From: Cephalotus follicularis
Lineage: Eukaryota > Streptophyta > Magnoliopsida > Oxalidales > Cephalotaceae
NCBI GenBank assembly: GCA_001972305.1
Contig: BDDD01000177.1
Span: 178,799 to 242,798, forward strand
DNA length: 64,000 bases
Reading direction: 5' to 3'
In this document: piece by piece, positions 24,401-36,496 of the stretch
How positions within the stretch are numbered: position 1 is the first letter of the stretch
Layout of the letters: every line of letters starts with the position of its first letter
The notes under the pieces: generated by a model
The model's input: only the letters and a program-made list of their open reading frames with translations
Told to the model about the DNA's origin: nothing
The model's database searches: none
Translations under genes and position numbers: made by a program

Positions 24401-27400
24401 GAATATTAAACGGAGATCCTAGGCTTTTCTATTTGGTACTAAGATATCAGTTTGAACCTTGACTTCTCGTCTTGGTGTTTTTGAAAAATTAAAATTATAC
24501 ACACTAGCGTCTTATGACCAAATTGACCGGGAACCCTTGCCAGATTTCCAACAAATACAGATGGTCTGATGCTCAGGGGAATGACCAATAAGAACAGAGA
24601 TAAGTCTGCTCGAGGCAGATCTGGTAGTCGCTCTAAATCCAGGCCTGTAGATGATAGGCCAGTAGTGGATAAGAGCAACGTTGAGTGTTACTATTGCCAC
24701 AAGAGAGTACATTATAAATCTGATTGTCCTTTGCTCAAGAGAAAAGGGAAGCAGCATGGTGAGAAGTCTGATTCAGCGAATGTTGCAAATGGTAATACGT
24801 CTGATGCGTCAGACAACGTTCTTACATCGTGCTCCATCGTTAGTTTTTCAGAGGATATCTAGGTTTTGGATTCGGGAGCATCATACCACATATGCCCAGA
24901 TAGAGCCTGGTTCGCGACATACGAGGATCAGTTTTTATGGGTAACGACACAGTCTGCAAGACAGTGGGTATTGGTACTGTTCAGATCAAGTGTCACGACA
25001 GAGCAGTAAGAAATCTGACAGAAGTTAGGCATATACCAGAGCTGAAGAAAAAATTGATCTCGTTGGGCAGCTTGGATTCCATAGGGTGTGTGTACACCGG
25101 TGGAGGTGGAGTACTTAAAGTCTCCAAAGGCAATCTAGTTGTGATGAAGGGTACCTAGGTAAATCACTTTTATCACTTGCAGGGTAGCACAGTAATGGGA
25201 TCTGCCGATGTCGAATCCAACTCAGTTTCTGAAGATGATAGAACGAAACTGTGGCATATGCGTTTGGGTCATATGAGTGAGTGTGGCTTGTCAACTTTGA
25301 GTAAACGTGGTTTACTGTGTGGGGACCAGACCACTCCAAACATTGTGTAGTCGGCAAATAGACCAGAGTAAAATTCAGTACGGGTACATATTCGACAAAG
25401 GGTACACTTGACTATATTCATTCTGATTTGTGGGGAGCAGCTCAGGTTCCATCCAAAGGTGGTGCTCTATACTTTGTGACGTTTATTGATGACTTCTCTA
25501 GGAAAGTCTGGGTTTATTTATTGAAGAGAAAGAGTGATGTGTTTGAAACCTTCAAGAAGTGGAAAGCTCTTGTGGAAAATCAGACTGGGAAAAAGATAAA
25601 ACGTATGAGGACCGACAATGGTCTAGAGTTCTGTGGTGCTGAGTTCAATGAGTTCTGCGCAGATTCAGGTATAGTATAACACCGTACAGTCAGGCACACT
25701 CCTCAGCAGAATGGGGTGGCAGAGTGCATGAATAGAACTCTTCTGGAGAGAGCAAGATGTATGCTCTCTAATGCCGACAAGGAAAAGGATTTCTGGGCAG
25801 AAGCTATTAACACAACATGTTATTTGGTGAATCGCTCTCTTTCAGCATCAATTGAATGCAAGACTCCGTTTGAGGTATGGTCAGGTAAGCCTTGTGACTA
25901 TTCAACTTTAAAAGTTTTTGGATGTCCTGGTTATTATCACGTTAAAGATGATAAGCTTGAACCCAGAGCAAAGAAGTGCTTATTTGTGGGCTATGCTTAT
26001 GGGGTGAAGGGTTACCGTCTATGGTGTCAGGAACCTGGTTCACCCAAGTTCATTATTAGTAGAGATGTTACTTTTAATGAATTGCTTATGCTTGATCAGA
26101 GGAAGGTTGTTGTTGAGTCTCCAGGTAAACAGCAGAATAAGGAGGATGAGGTGGAGCTTCCAGACGATACCACTCAGAAGGTATCTTCGAGTCAGACCAC
26201 TAGTAATAATGATTCAAGAGCAGAAGAGGTTGAACAACCTTACTCGATAGCTATTAGCAGAGAAAGGAGGCAGATCCGGCCCCTTAAAAGATATGTATAT
26301 TCTGACTTGGTGGCTTATGCTCTTACGACAACAGAAGATATGGGAATTCAGGAACCCTCTACCTATACCGAGGCTGTCACTTGCCCAGAGTCAGAGAAGT
26401 GGTCTATTGCAATGGTTGAAGAACTGGAATCTCTAGACAAAAATCAGACTTGGGATTTGGTGGAACTGCCTAAGTGGAAAAGAGCCATTGGATGCAAATG
26501 GGTCTTTAAGAAGAAAGAAGAAATACCAGGAGTTGAATATGTTAGATACAAGGCCAGACTTGTAGCTAAAGGTTATAGTCAGAAAGAGGGAATCGACTAC
26601 GATGAAATATTCTCTCCAGTGGTAAAACATGCATCTATTCGTGTGTTGCTAGCCATGGTTACTCTATATAATTTAGATCTTGAGCAGCTTGATGTCAAGA
26701 CTGCATTTCTTCATGGCGAGCTTGAGGAGATTATTTACATGGTTCAGCCAGAAGGGTATTCTGTAGAAGGCAGAGAATACCACGTCTGTAGAATGAAGAA
26801 ATCTTTGTATGGTTTGAAACAGTCCCCAAGACAATGGTACTAGAGATTTGACAGTTTTATGATTAAACATGGTTATCAGAGGAGCACCTACGACAGTTAT
26901 GTCTACTGCAGACGTCTTGATAATGGGTTCTTTGTCTATCTCCTCTTATACGTGGATGACATGCTCATTGCTGCGAAGAACATGTCAGAGATATTAGTTT
27001 TGAAGAAATAGCTCAGTGAGGAGTTTGAGATGAAAGATCTTGGCCCTGCCAAGAAGATTTTAGGTATGGAAATTCAGAGTGACAAGAAGAAAGGGAAACT
27101 ATTTCTCTCTCATAGGAAGTATATTGAGAAAGTACTTGAGAGGTTTGGCATGCAGAACGCTAAGTCTGTCAGTACACCGTTGGTATCCCACTTTAGACTC
27201 TCAGCTTTGCATTCACCTCAATCAGAGGCCGAGGAGTTTGCTATGTCGCGTGTCCCATATTCCAGTGCAGTAGGAAGCATCATGTATACGATGGTCTGCA
27301 CTCGTCCCGACATTGCTTAAGCAGTTAGCGTGGTGAGCAGATATATGGCGAATCCTGGAAAGGTTCATTGGTAGGCAGTGAAGTGGATACTTAGGTATCT

Positions 27401-27923
27401 TAGAGGCTTCGTGGATTTGGGTTTAGTCTTTGACAAAAAAACTTTGAATGGAACCACGGTTGTGGGCTTTGTAGATTCCGACTACGCTGGTGACCTCGAT
27501 AAAAGGAGATCATTAACTGGGTACATCTTCACCATGTCGGGTTCAGCTATTAGTTGGAGGTCAATCTTACAGTCAACAGTTGCCTTGTCAACTACAGAGG
27601 CAGAGTACATGGCAACAACAGAAGCAGTAAAAGAAGCTATTTGGTTGAGGAACCTTGTTCTCGAGCTTGGACTTCAGCAGGAAGCAAGCTCTACGGTCTA
27701 CTGCGACAATCAGAGTGCTATATACTTGACCAAAAACCAAGTATATCATGAGAGGACTAAGCATATCGATGTCAGGTACCCTTTTATCCGAGAAGCCATC
27801 TCTGATAGAAACATTGCAGTGAAGAAGGTTGGTACTGCTAACAATCCCGCAGATATGCTGACTAAACCAGTCCCCGCCAACAAGTTTAAGCATTGCTTGA
27901 ACTTGGTCGGCATGCTTATTTGA
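21483..27923 (+). pseudogene. copia-2 gag-pol polyprotein, interrupted and broken
   Basis: Gag begins at ATG 21483 (MASFKFQITSFDG) and is open to the solo LTR at 22067; it resumes in frame at 24559. The zinc knuckle at 24686-24727 keeps its Cys and His ligands but has Val where Gly is usual before His. The protease motif DSGASYH lies near 24868-24888, integrase about 25386-26090 (HSDLWG, TDNGLEF), RT about 26380-27100 with an intact YVDD at 26949-26960, and RNase H about 27440-27900. Stops are seen at 24860, 25156, 25677, 26841, 27009, 27318 and 27372, with frame changes near 24930 and 25350. Several stops could come from CAG or CAA by C-to-T change. Integrase-RT is much better kept than in copia-1. 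Confidence 0.93.
22067..24553. mobile_element. 2.5 kb solo LTR nested in copia-2 gag
   Basis: Ends TGTTGGAATTGGGTGTCC and TTCCAACA are inverted (TGTTGGAA/TTCCAACA), and the 5 bp duplication AATAC flanks it (22062-22066 and 24554-24558). Removing it and one duplicate makes the surrounding gag codons contiguous and in frame, which confirms the boundaries. It has no primer site, gag or pol, so it is a single LTR. Lineage is not assigned. The GC-richer stretch at about 23500-24200 has only short overlapping frames. It inserted after copia-2. Confidence 0.92.
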
Positions 27924-28112
27924 TTTGTGCCCCTTTGGGGGGCTTTGGTGGCGAGGCGATAAAGAAATTTCACGTTCGGTTTGATGAAGTGAACACTATT
28001 CTTTTGTTGCATCTCTTGTTTCTTACACCGAGTTCGCTCACGTAAGCTTAGAGCTGTTGGGAGAATGTGTTCGACTTCTTGACACTTAGAAATTAAAGCC
28101 AAAGAGGAGATT

Positions 28113-28249
28113 TGTTAAAATATGACTTGAATTTTGGCACTCCTAAGTCGAGTAGGAGTAGGAGTCCTTAGTCCTTAGTCAAGTTGAAGTAGGATTCCTA
28201 AGTCAAGTCGGATTTGGACTCGTCCTTCTAGTCAGATTAGGACTTTGTG

Positions 28250-28306
<57 letters not shown>

Positions 28307-28587
28307 TTTCACTTGTAAATTATGTTAAGAAGAAGAGAGTTTAGTTTATGCTTAAGTCTTAAAAAGACTGTAAGCTTTTGTTAGGAAGAGAAACAAGTTT
28401 TGTTATTTGGTGATCGATTATTCGATCTTTGTAACTTGTAACTCTTTCATTTGATTTAGTGGAATTCCTCCCCCTCGCTCGTGGACGTAGATCACATTGA
28501 TCGAACCACGTAAATTTTGTGTTTTGTATCGTTCTTTGTTTTATTAGTTTGGCTGCTATCTTGTGTTTTCCGCTGTTTGTCACAACA
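28113..28587 (+). repeat. 3' LTR of copia-2
   Basis: 475 bp. It is about 100 bp longer than the 5' LTR because of a block at about 28246-28345 that includes a (TC)n-(TA)n microsatellite. Followed by the duplication AAACT (28588-28592). Confidence 0.92.
28251..28307. repeat. (TC)n-(TA)n microsatellite in the copia-2 3' LTR
   Basis: About 17 TC units followed by about 12 TA units. The 5' LTR has no counterpart. Confidence 0.95.
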
Positions 28588-28592
28588 AAACT

Positions 28593-29334
28593 TTTAGAAA
28601 GAATGAGGAGAATAGAGTTTTTTTTTTATCATAATATTTGTGATATTTATATTTTTAAAATAATTATTCAATACATTTTTTTCACTCACAAAATTTTGTC
28701 ACTTAATGTATCAAAAAATTTCACGCACGATATATATATGGTTAATATTAATTTGTCACCTGCACTTTGTTGCGATTTGTTTGCTAATTTGTTTTACATT
28801 AATTGAAGAGTTGTGAAGATTTTAAAAATGGATATAAAAAGGTATATCAATTGTATATTTACCTATCTTTTTCATTTTTGTCTAAGTATGAGTCAATTTC
28901 TTCTCAACAGGGACATTGTCTTGTGTTACGCAAAGAGCATATTTTTATACTTGAAAATTAAACAAATTAAAGAAAATCAAGTTTGGGTCAGTTCAATTAT
29001 TTAGAAAAAAAATTAAGGACTATAAATTAAAAAAAATTAAAATATGAGTCGTTTTTAATATATAAAGACTTTAAACAAATAAGGGAGGTAGACAAATATC
29101 AAAAAAAGGTTATACATTGCGTATTTCGGATTTGATTGTTGTATCGTAAGAAGAAAAAAATGAATTTTAAAAGAAATAATAAACCTTTTAAAACTAAGAG
29201 AAAAAATGAAGCCAAATAAGAGGGGAAATGAGGTTGAATATTGCTTTTAAAACTAAGTTGTTTCACTATTCATGCTACAGTGGACATTCATAATGATTTA
29301 ATTATATATGTTTTACTATTTTTTATTGTCTGAA
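28593..29334. other. AT-rich intergenic sequence
   Basis: Strongly AT-rich with homopolymer runs and no supported gene or element; the two short frames here (28519-28806 and 28813-29004) are chance in AT-rich DNA. Confidence 0.5.
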
Positions 29335-29866
29335 ATGAGGTATTTGAGAATAGAAAAAAAAAATCAAGTTATAAACCTTGAATAACATATTTAAGAATAA
29401 TTGAAAAGACAATGAAATATTGGAGAAATTGCAAATATAATGTCTTCTTTAAAATAGTTGAAAAAGTAATGATATATTTGAGAATGAATTAAAACTAAGG
29501 GCAAAATAGTCATGACAATTCAATGTAACGACACATTTGAGAATTGTTGAATAAATAAGGGTAAAATAGTCAATAAACAATGATTTGTACTCCCCCTTTA
29601 GTGTACATATAATAATATTTGAGAAGAATTAAAAATAATAGTTTTAAAAAGTAATGATATATTTGAGAATAAATAAAAAATAAGGATAAAATAATCATGA
29701 CAATTCAATGTAATGGTATATTTGAGAATTGTTGAATAAATAAGGGTTAGTTGATAAACAATGATTTGTACTTCCCATTAAAAATAAGTGTAAAATAGGT
29801 TTGATTATTCAATGTAATGATATATTTGAGAATTATTAAATAAATAAGGATAAAATAATCAAATCA
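29335..29866. repeat. Degenerate ~60 bp tandem repeat array
   Basis: The motif ATATTTGAGAAT and variants recur at about 29338, 29386, 29473, 29533, 29613, 29658, 29718 and 29821, often followed by TAAATAAGG(G/A)TAAAATA and a CAATTCAATGTAATG block. The basic period is about 60 bp, with a higher-order period of about 185 bp (29473-29657 resembles 29658-29840). Function unknown. Confidence 0.75.
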
Positions 29867-30410
29867 TCCATTGAGCTTTTATATAATAGATATAATAGAT
29901 TATATTAATCTAGGGAGTAGTGAAGAGGTCCTAGCTTAATAATTGAGATTCTCAGTCAATTTAGTCTTTGATAGAGGTTCATTCATTGTGTTCACGATAT
30001 GATATTTTTTAGCGATTTATTACAAAAAAAAAAAAAAACAAGAAAAAATAACCAATAATCAATTTGAGTAAAAAATTTATTCAATTCCATGCATGGTACA
30101 TAAAATATTTCATTTGAATTTAAGCACACAATCACCGTTGAAAACATAAACAACATCATTTGCAACCTCTTATTTATTAGACCACACCACACTTGTGCAG
30201 TAAACCAACAGAATCAACAGTTAAATAGATAGGATATCTTTGTCTTGTTTAATTTCAAATATTAATAAAACACTTGTACTGATTTTTATTTTTATTTCTA
30301 TTTAAAAATAACCTTCCCATCTGGCCGAATTCAGAATTCAACATTTCAAGGGTACTAATCCAATTATCACCGTTACTTAAAAATGAGATATAAATTATAA
30401 GAGTCATAAA
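29867..30410. other. AT-rich intergenic sequence
   Basis: No gene or element is supported; one poly-A run (about 30025-30040). Confidence 0.5.
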
Positions 30411-33197
30411 TATTATAAAAAATTATTATTGAGTTTTATAATTATTTTTTTACTTTTTGGGTTGGGTCCGATAATTATGATGTATTTATTTGGGCCAAAT
30501 TTAATATGCACAGTAATTGGGCTTTAAAAAAGGGAAATGAGTGAAAGGAAAATAAAGTGAGGCCCAATTGGAGAGGTAAGCCCAAGTTGAGGAATGGTTT
30601 GAATTGTTGAGAATTGTCTTAACAATTCTAGATCCTTCCTCTCACGTGTATAAAAAGAAAATGAGGCATGTGAGACACACTTTGGCCATTTCTTGCACGT
30701 CATTTATCTAGAGAATTCGGGAGAGTGAGAGTGTGAAGAAGGAGACAAAGTGGGTGTTGTCCATGAAGCCCCCTTGTCCCCTACACTACAATAGTATAAA
30801 TTCTCATTCCCTAGAAGCAAGGCTTTGTGCAAGGAAAAAGAATTTGGCGAGGCTAAAGGCATGTAGTAGATCACTGTTGGAAGAAAATCCAGAATTCAAG
30901 AGGAATGAAGCATCTCCGTTTTTAACCTTACCCCAAGTAGGTTACTCTATGTCCGAGTGCCTACCAGTTGGTGTGTGTGTGTGAATGTCTGTTATGCATG
31001 TTTTATTGTTTGGTTTGTCTACTGTGTGCATTTTATTATTTTCTGTTGGTGTAATATGGTTTGTGTTCATTAACAATTTCAAGTAGTATATATACATACA
31101 CGTATTGGACCCTGAAAGGTGCCGTTAGTGAGCATTGTGCGTTGCACATGACCATCTCCAGCAATTGTGTACGAGATAAGTGCATTTCATCCCCTGGCTT
31201 GCATCCCCATTACGCACAAACAGTGCTTGTCGCACGAGGACGCCATGAGTGTAGATGTCGTGATGAGCTGAGCTCCCCTGGCCATGTATCCATGCATGGC
31301 GAGACGCCCGAGCTCCTCGTCGGCAAGTGCCGAGAACCTCTCGTCACCGGCGTGCCCCATGCAGGCGCCTGAGTGTGTTGTTTAACACCTCTACAATCAT
31401 GCCGTACCTGAGGAGCTAACGCCAGAGGAGCCAAGCCGTGGTGCTCGGCCAGAGGTGATACGCACATAGTGCCGAGCTCCATTATCCCATGCCCAATCTC
31501 ACCTGACCGTCCTGCCCCGAGCTCCTACCATGCCCGAGCTCAACGCCAGAGCTCAAAGCCTGAGCTCCCTCCGTGCCTGGGCTCCCCTACCCATGCCTAG
31601 GGAGTCACATACCGAGGTGGCGTCGCTAGGTATACCGTGGAGGTGATGCTAGGGAAGGCATGCTGCCGTGGAAATGGTGCCAGGGGAGGGGATGTGACTG
31701 ACGTGATGATGCCAGGGAAGAATGCGACCGAGAAGAAATGCCGAGCTCCAACTCCAGTCCTGAGCTCCTCTACCAACGGCTGAGCTTCATGCCAGAGCTC
31801 CCCTCTAGCGCACGCCAAGCACCAACTGCCGAGCTCCTATGCTGAGCTGCCATAGTGCCAGGGGTGCCGAGGTGAGAGCTTGAAGTGCCGAGGTATCGGG
31901 TACCGGGGGAGTGTGCCAGGGAGGTTTTGGTAGAATACCAGAGGTGCCGTGATTACTTGCCTAGCACGCCGGGGTAACGCATCAGGGGCGCTTTTGCCCA
32001 GAAGAGAAGCGCCATGCACTAGAGTCCTTCCTTGCCATTTCCGTGCATGCAACCGAGCTGGCAAGTCCCCTGACTAACGAACAGGACGTCCTTTGCATGC
32101 ACCACGAAGAAGGGGAAGTTATAACGTTGCATGCGTCCCTGGCATGCACTGAGGTGATGGATTATGACTCCTGCATGCACACACAAGGAGAGTAAACGGA
32201 AAGCTAGCATGTAGGCATCCCTGACATGCGTTTATATAGTGAATAATTGCTATGCATGTGCCATTCACACTGTGGGGTGAACCTTGTACATGGGAAGTGC
32301 CATGTACAATGGTGAGCCCTGATCTAGCTTAAGAAGTGAATTAAGAATGATAAAGAGATAAAAAGGAAATAACCCAGGGAAAGAAATGAATTTAGGGAAT
32401 AGAATGTAAAAGAAAAAGACTTAGATAGATGGTCCATGGCTGGTGAGCCCAACATGAGAGAATTCCGTAGAGCTGGTGAGCCCAAGGGGGTGAACTCCGC
32501 GAGGCTGATGATCTTGGGCGAATCCGTCAATGGTGAATCTAAGGGCGAATTCCGTCAAGGCTGGTGATCCAAGGGGTGAACCGCGAACAGGTGAGCAAAG
32601 AGTGAACCGCTCAGCAGGTGAACCGGAGGAGAATTCCATGGGTTGGTGAGCCTAAAGGTGAACCTTGCGCTAGGACCAGACCATAGGATGACTGGACTAG
32701 ACTCCTCTGTATGAGATATGTATGGTTTGAGTAGAGTGGTCCAAGGATGATAGAGGTTATGTAATGATTATGGTACTCATGCATTGCATATTTATTATGA
32801 TTTTCTCCTCTGCTTGTATTGTTTGTTCCTCTGGTATGTGCCCGTATATGTGGTAACCTACACAACCCCCAGGGTTGCTGACCCATTCTTTTGAATGGGC
32901 CAGGTACAGGAACAGGTAGTGGAGGCACATCGTAGCAGCACTAAGGATAAAGGATTATGTAAGTTCCTCCTCGACAGTACGCTTTGCAAGTAATAACTAT
33001 GTAATTATTTATTTTACCTGCTGGATGTAGCAGTGTACTTTTATTGTATTTAATCGGGTCTGTATATCCACACATTAAAAAAATGATTTATGTTTATTAT
33101 TATTTAAGTTTTAAATTTTATGAAATTTTTATATGATGGTTATACGGATTGTCACGTGTCGAATCGTGGGGCCCAACCCACGGTTCGGGACGTGACA
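30411..33197 (+). mobile_element. Long LTR, same type as 7767-11250, opposite strand
   Basis: The right end GGGACGTGACA (ending 33197) matches the minus-strand end GGGACGTTACA of the 7767-11250 LTR. Shared features in the same order are a pyrimidine/GGGCC-rich start, a promoter region, GCATGC-rich and CCGAG-rich middle parts, and a subrepeat array. A TATAAAAAG box lies near 30651-30659, giving plus-strand transcription. The left end is worn and placed only roughly (30405-30430) by similarity; no duplication could be matched. There is no internal region, so it is probably a solo or truncated LTR. Frames inside it are not genes. Confidence 0.65.
32437..32660. repeat. Subrepeats within the long LTR (about 33 bp unit)
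   Basis: Imperfect units with GCTGGTGAGCCC(A)A, GGGTGAACC and GAATTCCG, repeated about six or seven times. It corresponds to the array at 8480-8665 in the related LTR. Confidence 0.7.
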
Positions 33198-33320
33198 TAA
33201 ACATTAATGGAAAGAGAGTATACAATTACAGTATGCTTGTGCTATCTGTTTTCTTTTCTTTTTTTTTTTAATTCCATAGATGATACGTCACATAACAGTG
33301 GATAAGTCTTCATTCTTTTT

Positions 33321-34620
33321 AGGCTAAACTATAAGTTTGGTATCTGAACTTTCATTCAATTTGTAATTAGGTACTTGAACTTAAAACGTGTTCAATTGGG
33401 TAACTGAACTTTAAAATCGCGTTTAATTGACTACCTGTCGTTACCAAGCTGGTAACGACCACTAACGAAGTACACGTGGTAGTGACATGGCAATATGAGT
33501 GACGTGGCATCTGATGTGAAGACTAACCCACGTGTCGACTGGTCATTGGTTGAAAAAAAATTTGGTAGAAAATATGAGAAGAAGAAAGGAAAAAAAAACC
33601 CCTATCGTTCAAAGGAAAAAACACCCAAATCCCACTGCCATGAACCCTAGCCGATTCTTCTCTCTTCATCCATCACAAACAAAAATCTTGACCAGTCAGA
33701 GACGACAAAGCCACCTGCAAAACAGAGACAGAACCAGCATCACAAAGCCAATCCAAACTCATCACAGATACGACAAACTCGCACAAGTAACCTACCCAAT
33801 AGCCATCAAAATGTAAACAGACTCCCCATCAACCATCGAAACTGCCATTACTTTCGAAATCAAAACGCAAACTCCAAGTCTTCAAAGCAGCCATAAACCA
33901 AATCGAACTCAGCGACTTAATTATAAAGCTCTCTACATCCTCCAAACATCAAATAGTAGCAACTAAACCAAGCATACCCACGCACCATTGAAATCGTTAC
34001 CCATAACAACGATTCAAACCCACTGCTAAGGCCAAAACCGAGCATCACCCACGAACCAAAAAAACAGTCCCAATCGATAGCCCCGTAATCACAAACCTCT
34101 GCCGAACACTCAACGACACCAAATCCCCAAACCGTAACTTGGATGCTCCACTTTTAACCATTGATTTCTTTTGGTTTTGATTTCGTTTGCTTTGGTTGTC
34201 TTTGTTGAAACAGAAAATGAGAATTGTAGACAAGAGAGAGATTGGAGCTGAGAAAAGGTTGAGATAGGCAGAGAGGGCCTGCGTGAGAATAGAGAACGGT
34301 GGATTTGGGATATTAGATAGAATTAGTTGCTTTTTGTTAAGTGACCAAATTGAGAGAGGCAGAGACGGTAAAACAAAATGAGAGAGATGTAAGCTAGGGT
34401 TCACATCAGATGCCACGTCACCATATTCAGTTTGTTTAATCTTTTATAAAAGTCATGTCACTGCCACGTGTACTTCGTTAGTGGCCGTTGCCAGCTTGGT
34501 AACGGCAGATAGTCAATTGAACGCAATTTTGAAGTTCGGTTACTCAATTGAACACGTTTTAAATTCAAGTACCTAATTACAATTTGAATGAAAGTTCAGA
34601 TACCAAACTTATAGTTTAGT
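33321..34620. mobile_element. Mutator-like foldback element with ~200 bp terminal repeats
   Basis: The left end AGGCTAAACTATAAGTTTGG and the right end, whose complement begins ACTAAACTATAAGTTTGG, form inverted repeats about 200 bp long (roughly 33321-33520 and 34415-34620), with inner sequence CACGTGGTAGTGACATGG and its counterpart CATGTCACTGCCACGTG. The flanks are TTCTTTTT on both sides (33313-33320 and about 34622-34629), compatible with an 8-9 bp duplication. The 0.9 kb interior is not repeated and includes a 123-codon minus-strand frame (34045-34416). No transposase is seen, so the element is non-autonomous; a captured host sequence is possible. Confidence 0.8.
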
Positions 34621-34629
34621 CTTCTTTTT

Positions 34630-35245
34630 ATCTTTGGTTATTCTTAAGAACAGTGTTTTTAATAATTACTCAAATATTAACTGGTTATCACTACTCGAAT
34701 TATAAATGATCACAATCAAAATAATAAAATATTGTTAATGATTTAATATAAAAAATTAAAATATTATTAATAATATTTAAAAAATTATCACTGATATTTT
34801 ATCATCTCAATTATAATAATATCATTATTACAATTAATAAGATGAATTAGATAATAAAAACCAAAATTTTGATATTTGACTGTCAAATGCCCTACAATTT
34901 AAAACTGACACTTACATTTACTAGTGCTATTCATTATGTAATTAAGGAAAAATTATTAGGTAAATATAAGGCCTATCATGAATACATTATATCTTTCTGT
35001 AAAAAATATTGTTTTATTTTAAAAAGATATAAGGTATGTCTACGATAGATTGTATTAACCCAATAATTATTCGTACCCAAGATGTCTTTATTGAAGATGG
35101 ACAAGGTATTACCTTTATGGTGGTGGCATCTGTATAAAAAAATCCTCATGTTTATAAAGAGGTATTTTTTTAGCCATTTTTTATACTAAATTTATGTGGA
35201 CCACCCTTGTAGTGATTAATCGTCTGATAAGTTATATTATGATAG
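34630..35245. other. AT-rich intergenic sequence
   Basis: No gene is supported. It ends with GATAG (35241-35245), the target duplication of the next LTR. Confidence 0.5.
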
Positions 35246-36309
35246 TGATGTGGGAAAAAATCAAGTTAAATCTGATGCGACACGTGTCCTAATGCAAACA
35301 CAGACAAGTGTTCAAGAGACAAGAATTGATGAGGTAAAGGCAGAGGAAGCCTGTTGACCTGTGAAACAGTGGTATAAGGAGGACTCTTCCTCGGCATAAG
35401 TGCCGAGGACACCCAGTAATTTCAGTGTAAACATTATCCACCTCGGTTCCATGTCCGAGGACACCATTTGAAGCGACCCAGCCGAGGACACCCTCGGCCA
35501 CATAACAAGAGGTCTATCACAAGTGACTTCATAGTCAATGAACCGGTTTCAGGCAGCCGAGGAAGCAACAATTCAAGAAGGACCTCTCCTCGGCATAAGT
35601 GCCGAGAACACCCCCAATAGTTCTATCTCCAAGATCTATTTCCTCAGACAAAGAACCGAAGGCCGTCCAATTCAAATACAAGTCCATGGACCATGGGCCG
35701 ACTATCTCATTGGCTTCACAACAGCTCATTTCCTCGGACTGAAGGTCTCCTCCTCATTTACGGAATGAGGACAGGGAGTTAGCTAAAATCCCAGGGCCCT
35801 TATCTTCTAAGTATAAAAGATAAGGATAACTATCAACAAATATGGAAGACAGGATAAGGGGATTAACTTCACCAGATTACAAGGGATCAGTACCTATCCA
35901 TACAAGGAGATAGAATCCTAATCAACTACCACAAAAGGAAAGAAGAGATAATTCAGGTGGAGATAAGGGAAATCCCGAGATCCTCGGAATTTCCTTAGGG
36001 GACAGTCATCTATTCCGAATTTCATGCTCAATCAGTTACCCAAACACCACTATAAATACAAGTTCAACATACTGAACAAAGGTCAGCAATTTTTACATTC
36101 AAGAGAGATAATTTCCCATCTGCACTTAACTAACTTGAGCGTCGGAGTGTCCCCGGGAGAACAACCTCCTGGGCCTTCACCATTGTTGCTACTTGTGCAG
36201 GTATCTTAGATCCGTTTCTTCCTTAAAGGCATCAGTGACAGGCGTTTTTCTTAACAAATCAAAGTCCTCCACGTAGGATACTGTTGAGAGAAGGATTTCT
36301 GCATCAACA
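35246..36309 (+). mobile_element. Solo LTR, gypsy Tat-type family (copy 2)
   Basis: 1,064 bp from TGATGTGGG to GCATCAACA, flanked by the perfect duplication GATAG (35241-35245 and 36310-36314). It matches 430-1437 and 56910-57876. The hairpin CCTCGGCA-TAAG-TGCCGAGG is at 35389-35408, with a second close copy (last stem base changed) near 35588-35607. The TATAAATA box is at 36051-36058. No internal region. Confidence 0.93.
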
Positions 36310-36496
36310 GATAGTATGCTCCTTAATGTTATTAACACAACTAAAGTGACATTAAAAATGTATTATAAATAAGTTATCAAAATATTATTAATAATTATTT
36401 TATTAAAAAATAAAATATTATTAATAATATTTAAAAATATATCAATAATATTTTAATGATATGATTATGATAAATTTACGAAATAATATCATTTAT

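Larger units (their letters stand above)
21066..28587 (+). mobile_element. Ty1/copia retrotransposon with nested solo LTR (copia-2)
   Basis: 5' LTR 21066-21439 and 3' LTR 28113-28587 share ends TGTTAAAATATG and GTCACAA(C/A)A, with a 5 bp duplication AAACT (21061-21065 and 28588-28592). The primer site TGGTATCAGAG (21443-21453) matches the initiator Met tRNA, and a purine tract AAAGAGGAGAT precedes the 3' LTR. A 2,487 bp solo LTR plus its 5 bp duplication interrupts gag; without it the element is about 5.0 kb, normal for copia. The polyprotein resembles the Tork/Tnt1 group (KTPFEVWSGKP, LLYVDDMLIAA). Several stops make it non-autonomous. Confidence 0.95.
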
